Shown here: positions 59,850-64,000 of the stretch, piece by piece | Layout: every line of letters begins with the position of its first letter | Numbering within the stretch: the first letter of the stretch is position 1 | From: Kazachstania africana CBS 2517 | Taxonomy: Eukaryota; Ascomycota; Saccharomycetes; Saccharomycetales; Saccharomycetaceae | Direction of reading: 5' to 3' | Assembly (NCBI RefSeq): GCF_000304475.1 | Contig: NC_018942.1 | Location: 992,001 to 1,056,000, forward strand | Length of the DNA stretch: 64,000 nucleotides | Translations under genes and position numbers: made by a program | The notes under the pieces: generated by a model | What the model saw: the letters and a program-made list of their open reading frames with translations, nothing else | What the model was told of the DNA's origin: nothing | Database searches by the model: none

Positions 59850-61523
59850 ATGGCTTCTGAAAAAGTTAACGAGGCCCCACAGCATCCACCTCCCGCATAT
59901 GTTCCCAACAAGGAGGAACATTACTCAAACCCTTCCACTTCTAGTGAAGGAACACGATATCAGCAACAAAGTCAACAAAATCAGCAAAATCAACCCCCCA
60001 TCCAGCAGGCTAATCAAAATCAGTATAATTTCAGGCAAGACCAATATTATAACTTACAATCCCAAACAAGTGGCGCACCCATTGGATCATTCCAAGACGC
60101 TTTTCCAACAGATGAAGAAAAGAAGAAGATAAAATTCAACGATTGGCCTTTTACAATTTTCTTCATTATCTGTGTCTTCGGTTTCGTTGCTATTGCAGGT
60201 ATAACATTACGCTCATGGGCACGGACTTATTCTGCAACAGGTTCTGGCATTTATACTTCAACTAATACTGGTACAATGAATACAAATTCTGCAATTCTTC
60301 TGGTTTTTTCATGTGCAATTGCCTTATTTTTTGCCTTCTTGGGCATTCTCTTATGTAGATTATGCCCAAGGTTCTTTATTATAACAGGGATGGTAGTGAA
60401 TATTATAGCGGCACTGGGAACTGCAATTATGTACATGTCTCTAAAATATTGGTCCGCAGGAATTACCTTCCTGGTATTCACTTTTTTCACAGCATGGTGT
60501 TACTGGGGGATGAGATCAAGAATCCCACTCACCGTGAATATACTGAAAATTGTTATTGACGCCATGAAAAAGTGCCCACAAACTTTAATCATATCTACAA
60601 TCGGCACCTTGGTTGCTACCGCTTTTGCGCTTCTATTTTCTGCAGTCATCGTAGCCACTTACATTAAATATGATCCAAGTAATACCAACCCAGGTTGTGA
60701 CGTCTCCGGAGGAGGATGTTCACATGCAAAATTGATAGGTATTTTAGTAGTTGTATTCTTCTGTGGTTACTACATTACCGAAGTTATTAGGAATATAATC
60801 CACGTAACCGTTTCAGGTGTCTTTGGTTCATGGTATTACATGTATAAATCCGATCAGGGCATGCCAAGATGGCCCGCTCTCGGTGCTTTCAAGAGAGCAA
60901 TGACCTATTCATTTGGCTCAATATGTTTTGGCTCTTTAATCGTCTCAATTATTGATACTATAAGACAGTTACTAAATTTACTTAGACAAGGTAGTCTCAC
61001 CAACCAAAATTTTGGCAATTGGTCGCAGATTGTTTTTATGGTTATTGATTGGATAATTGGCCTTCTAAGATGGTTAGCACAATATTTTAATCACTATGCC
61101 TACTCATTTATAGCTCTCTATGGTAAACCATACCTAAAGGCTGCAAAGGAAACGTGGTACATGATTAGAGAAAAAGGTATTGATGCATTGATTAATGATA
61201 ACCTAGTTAACGTTGCACTAGGGTTTTACACTTTGTTTGCAAGTTACATCTCATGTCTCTTTGCTTTCTTATATTTGAGATTCACCTCACCTGGCTACAA
61301 TTCAGGTGGTGATTTCAATGCTCCTTTAATGGCCTTTTCCTTCGTCATTGCCCTTCAAATTTGCAATATCGCCAACGAAGTTATAAGATCTGGCGTCGCT
61401 ACTTTCTTTATCGCATTAGGTAACGATCCTGAAGTGTTTCAGAGGTCATATCCAGATAAGTTCGATGCCATTTTCAGAAGTTATCCACAGGTTTTGCAAA
61501 AATTGAGCCACCAAAATGTTTAG
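59850..61523 (+). CDS. PNS1: Choline-transporter-like membrane protein Pns1
   Basis: The 557-residue product is Pns1, the yeast member of the CTL (choline transporter-like, SLC44) family in the plasma membrane. Its transport activity in yeast is not established. The N-terminal 90 residues are Gln- and Pro-rich, with the conserved segments PPPAYVPN and FRQDQYYNLQSQTSGAPIGS. About ten membrane spans follow. Family-typical sequences include MRSRIPLTVNILKIVIDAMK, VSGVFGSWYYMYKSDQGMPR and ALYGKPYLKAAKETWYMIRE. The protein ends PQVLQKLSHQNV, as S. cerevisiae Pns1 does. In S. cerevisiae it is YOR161C, next to MTR10 as here, but the pair is inverted relative to ISN1. The start is the first ATG. Confidence 0.96.
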   Translation: MASEKVNEAPQHPPPAYVPNKEEHYSNPSTSSEGTRYQQQSQQNQQNQPPIQQANQNQYNFRQDQYYNLQSQTSGAPIGSFQDAFPTDEEKKKIKFNDWPFTIFFIICVFGFVAIAGITLRSWARTYSATGSGIYTSTNTGTMNTNSAILLVFSCAIALFFAFLGILLCRLCPRFFIITGMVVNIIAALGTAIMYMSLKYWSAGITFLVFTFFTAWCYWGMRSRIPLTVNILKIVIDAMKKCPQTLIISTIGTLVATAFALLFSAVIVATYIKYDPSNTNPGCDVSGGGCSHAKLIGILVVVFFCGYYITEVIRNIIHVTVSGVFGSWYYMYKSDQGMPRWPALGAFKRAMTYSFGSICFGSLIVSIIDTIRQLLNLLRQGSLTNQNFGNWSQIVFMVIDWIIGLLRWLAQYFNHYAYSFIALYGKPYLKAAKETWYMIREKGIDALINDNLVNVALGFYTLFASYISCLFAFLYLRFTSPGYNSGGDFNAPLMAFSFVIALQICNIANEVIRSGVATFFIALGNDPEVFQRSYPDKFDAIFRSYPQVLQKLSHQNV

Positions 61524-61680
61524 GATAAACGACAGTTTAAAAAGCTACTTCTGTATCTTGATTCATATCATTCAAACTGATCACATTCGTAATAACTAAT
61601 TATTTAATTATCTCGTCTAGATGTAATTATTTTATTATATCATGTCTTACATATAAGGTTTCTAAATGATATTAGGTACT

Positions 61681-64000
61681 CTACTCTACTCTACGTGTTA
61701 CATTTTTTCTCAGATACCACTGGACAAAATTTCTAATTCCTTCTCTTATTTTTCTGTAATTTCTTTGAGTTAATCCATCCACAACCGCTTTATTCAAAAT
61801 TTCCTTTTCTTTATGTGTAGTTTCATTCAATTTAGAGAACACTTCAGTGAGCCATTCGGAACAAATCAATGCATTGTTATTATTTGCTTCAGTAGCTAGT
61901 CTTAGCAACTTCACTATGCAACCAATAGCATCTGAATGGGAATTTGACTCAAACGTTGTGAGTAAACCTAAAAATATAACGTAATTTATACGAGAGCCCC
62001 TTTTGATAACTACTTCGTTTATAATTTGACTTCTCCATTCATCTGGGACATACTCTATACTCAATGTCGAAATTGGAGGTGTCTTGAAACCCCATGAGAC
62101 CGTATCATCTAGACAACGTAGGATATAAACATATGCATCGTAATTTTCTAGTTTGTTTATACTTTCTATTGCTACATCAATTACACTGCCAAGCAGTTCA
62201 GTGGATAGGATAAATTCTTTTGGGAAAAACATAACCAGGTCAGAAACCATGGCAAAGAAGTCCATTATAATTTCATAATAATTATTTAATTGAATTTTAT
62301 TCATCTTGCTGAAATTTACAATGAATGTTTTACATTGAGATAATGCAAATTGCCACACAGACTCTCTCAGAGCAATTGGGATAGGAAACGAATCGTCATC
62401 TCCAAATATTACTATAATTGAACCAGAACACCATAAAAATGAACCATATCCAGTAGTTGCATAGCCTTGGACTAAGAATTCGGCAACTGAACCTAGTATA
62501 GGTTCGCAGAAAACATGGAATCTCTCGAATAATCTTCTCAAAAATTTAGTGCTTCTTTCCACAATAATTATATCTTTAAATCCACTTTCATTGACCAGTA
62601 AAACTCTAATAGCATTCCAGATTTTTTCAATTTGCGGTAGCAATGGTTCGACACCTTGTTGTGGGTATTCATACTTGGGTTTCAATTCCTCAAAAAATGC
62701 GTAAAATAGGTCAATCTTATCTGCAATAAGTTTGCTCAAATTACTATTCGAAGAATTTATTTTCCATTCGGTCACTAATTGTCCAAGTTTTGCCAAATTA
62801 TCATCAACTAACTTGCCAAACGTCTCACTTATTGATTCAATTGGCTGATTGTTAATAACTGCACTTAGCCCTTGACATAGTTCAAATTGTGATTCTATGT
62901 CCTTGGAAAGAACATCCTGAATTACAAAGTAAAATTCGGTCAATTGGTCGATGTAGGAACTTAATAAACTTGAACAATCTGAGCAAAAGTACATCAATGC
63001 ATGAGATGATGCAGTTATAATATCCTTCATTTCATCGGTGACATTGTTTGAATCAACTTGTTGGAATCCTTTGAATATGTACTGTAATTGCATTTCCAGA
63101 GTTTCAGGATGTTTTGCAGTCCATTCTGTGTAACGGCCTAACACTAATGTTGAGGCATACCTTAGCTTAGGGTGTTCAGGTAAATTGCAAAGAATTTGAA
63201 AAATTTCAGGTAGAAGTTTATTTTCTGATAACGATATCTCTTGTGCCATAGTTCTCAATGAAAATAATGGAGCTTCCAAATTCTGCCAATTTATGGAATT
63301 CGTTCCAGCAATGGTCAAACTGCTTAATGCTTGCTTTATCTTTATTAATGGTTGTTCCAAGGCGTTATTGGTCCCTACAACAGCTGTACAATCTTTCAAA
63401 ACATCTCCCATATGGTATCTAAATTCTTTGAACTTGTCTTCACCTTCTTTAGAATCAAAATGGTCAGGAGGGTACTGAAGATGCTCAATAATACCGTTAA
63501 TTAACTCAATAAATGTTGGAGTATAAACTGCCTTGGCATTTTGGTATCTTGGCAATACAAAATTTTGTTTCAAACTAAACCAACAGGGAAATGAATACGA
63601 TACAACATCCAAATCTGGATTTTTACAAGTCAGCATTAGTAACATGGAAATGAGAGGTTGAAAAAACTCTGGGGATTTTGCAATAAATATAACCCAAGCT
63701 TCTATAGCCTCTACAAATAGTCTAGTCATTCCCTCAAGAATTTCTGGATCTATTCCTTCTTCAACTTGTAGCTTTGATAAGGTCTGAATATTTGGCAAAA
63801 TATTTCTTTGTAATCCAATCAGTTGTTCGAAGAGTGTCATAATCAATTGTTCATTTGTTGTATCACGACTTTCCTTTAAAATACCACATAAACAGTCAAC
63901 AGCAGCTTCAAACACACTACTATCTGCATTGGCGCCAGTGTGATTTAACGACTCGAAGACCAGAGATATCAGAGGTTGTACTTGGAACAACTGATCGATT
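61681..64000 (-). CDS. MTR10: Nuclear import receptor Mtr10 (partial, 5' end beyond window)
   Basis: The open frame runs to the window edge, so the N-terminal part is missing; about 773 residues are seen of roughly 970 expected. Mtr10 is a beta-karyopherin (transportin-3 type) that imports the mRNA-binding protein Npl3 and is involved in tRNA traffic. The sequence is a series of HEAT repeats, e.g. LPEHPKLRYASTLVLGRYTE and CQGLSAVINNQPIESISETF. It ends with GLTQRNYRKIREGIRNFVQW and a short basic C-terminus. The position next to PNS1 matches YOR160W. No frameshift is seen. Confidence 0.94.
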   Translation of the reverse strand, partial: IDQLFQVQPLISLVFESLNHTGANADSSVFEAAVDCLCGILKESRDTTNEQLIMTLFEQLIGLQRNILPNIQTLSKLQVEEGIDPEILEGMTRLFVEAIEAWVIFIAKSPEFFQPLISMLLMLTCKNPDLDVVSYSFPCWFSLKQNFVLPRYQNAKAVYTPTFIELINGIIEHLQYPPDHFDSKEGEDKFKEFRYHMGDVLKDCTAVVGTNNALEQPLIKIKQALSSLTIAGTNSINWQNLEAPLFSLRTMAQEISLSENKLLPEIFQILCNLPEHPKLRYASTLVLGRYTEWTAKHPETLEMQLQYIFKGFQQVDSNNVTDEMKDIITASSHALMYFCSDCSSLLSSYIDQLTEFYFVIQDVLSKDIESQFELCQGLSAVINNQPIESISETFGKLVDDNLAKLGQLVTEWKINSSNSNLSKLIADKIDLFYAFFEELKPKYEYPQQGVEPLLPQIEKIWNAIRVLLVNESGFKDIIIVERSTKFLRRLFERFHVFCEPILGSVAEFLVQGYATTGYGSFLWCSGSIIVIFGDDDSFPIPIALRESVWQFALSQCKTFIVNFSKMNKIQLNNYYEIIMDFFAMVSDLVMFFPKEFILSTELLGSVIDVAIESINKLENYDAYVYILRCLDDTVSWGFKTPPISTLSIEYVPDEWRSQIINEVVIKRGSRINYVIFLGLLTTFESNSHSDAIGCIVKLLRLATEANNNNALICSEWLTEVFSKLNETTHKEKEILNKAVVDGLTQRNYRKIREGIRNFVQWYLRKNVTRRVE

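Overview
This window is nuclear DNA of a budding yeast (Saccharomycetaceae). The genes are compact, lack introns, have AT-rich spacers, and are recognisable as orthologues of Saccharomyces cerevisiae chromosome XV genes. I judge it to be a species that descends from the yeast whole-genome duplication but kept a different set of duplicates from S. cerevisiae. Two genes that lie on S. cerevisiae chromosome I (ERV46 and CLN3) sit inside the chromosome XV series, while their usual chromosome I neighbours (such as CDC24 and CYC3) are missing. I cannot name the genus; Kazachstania, Naumovozyma, Tetrapisispora and Vanderwaltozyma all remain possible.

Layout. From 1 to about 35.6 kb the order is PRE10, PRT1, PDE2, VTS1, HAP5, SNX3, ERV46, CIR2, GDS1, CLN3, MSC6, SOG2, TFB6, MEK1, MNE1, CIN1 and PUT4. 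This is the YOR362 to YOR348 series in descending order with ERV46 and CLN3 interleaved. From 35.7 to 42.3 kb comes a block in the opposite order and orientation: a YOR342C/YAL037W-family gene, an elongator tRNA-Met, TYE7 and REV1. From 42.4 to 56.5 kb lies the PDR5 neighbourhood: ATG40, two tandem Pdr5-type drug-efflux transporters and ISN1, followed by a tRNA-Val. From 56.8 to 59.8 kb is a gene-poor stretch with a G+C-rich orphan gene for a secreted, cysteine-rich protein and inverted-repeat debris. From 59.8 kb to the end are PNS1 and a partial MTR10, again in reversed orientation.

Most genes are housekeeping or regulatory: proteasome, eIF3, cAMP breakdown, mRNA decay, G1 cyclin, meiotic kinase, translesion polymerase, TFIIH, tubulin folding and nuclear import. 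Exact binding sites fit the genes they precede: an Rpn4 PACE before PRE10, a Ume6 URS1 before MEK1, and Pdr1/Pdr3 elements before both PDR transporters.

The most notable points are these: (i) the two tandem PDR genes share a 520-bp identical tract over the second nucleotide-binding domain, pointing to recent gene conversion; (ii) the secreted orphan gene of unlike base composition lies at a rearrangement breakpoint beside a tRNA; (iii) CLN3 is compact and has a three-codon upstream ORF; (iv) upstream ORFs overlap the starts of REV1 and PUT4. I found no CRISPR array, intact transposon, rRNA gene or centromere.
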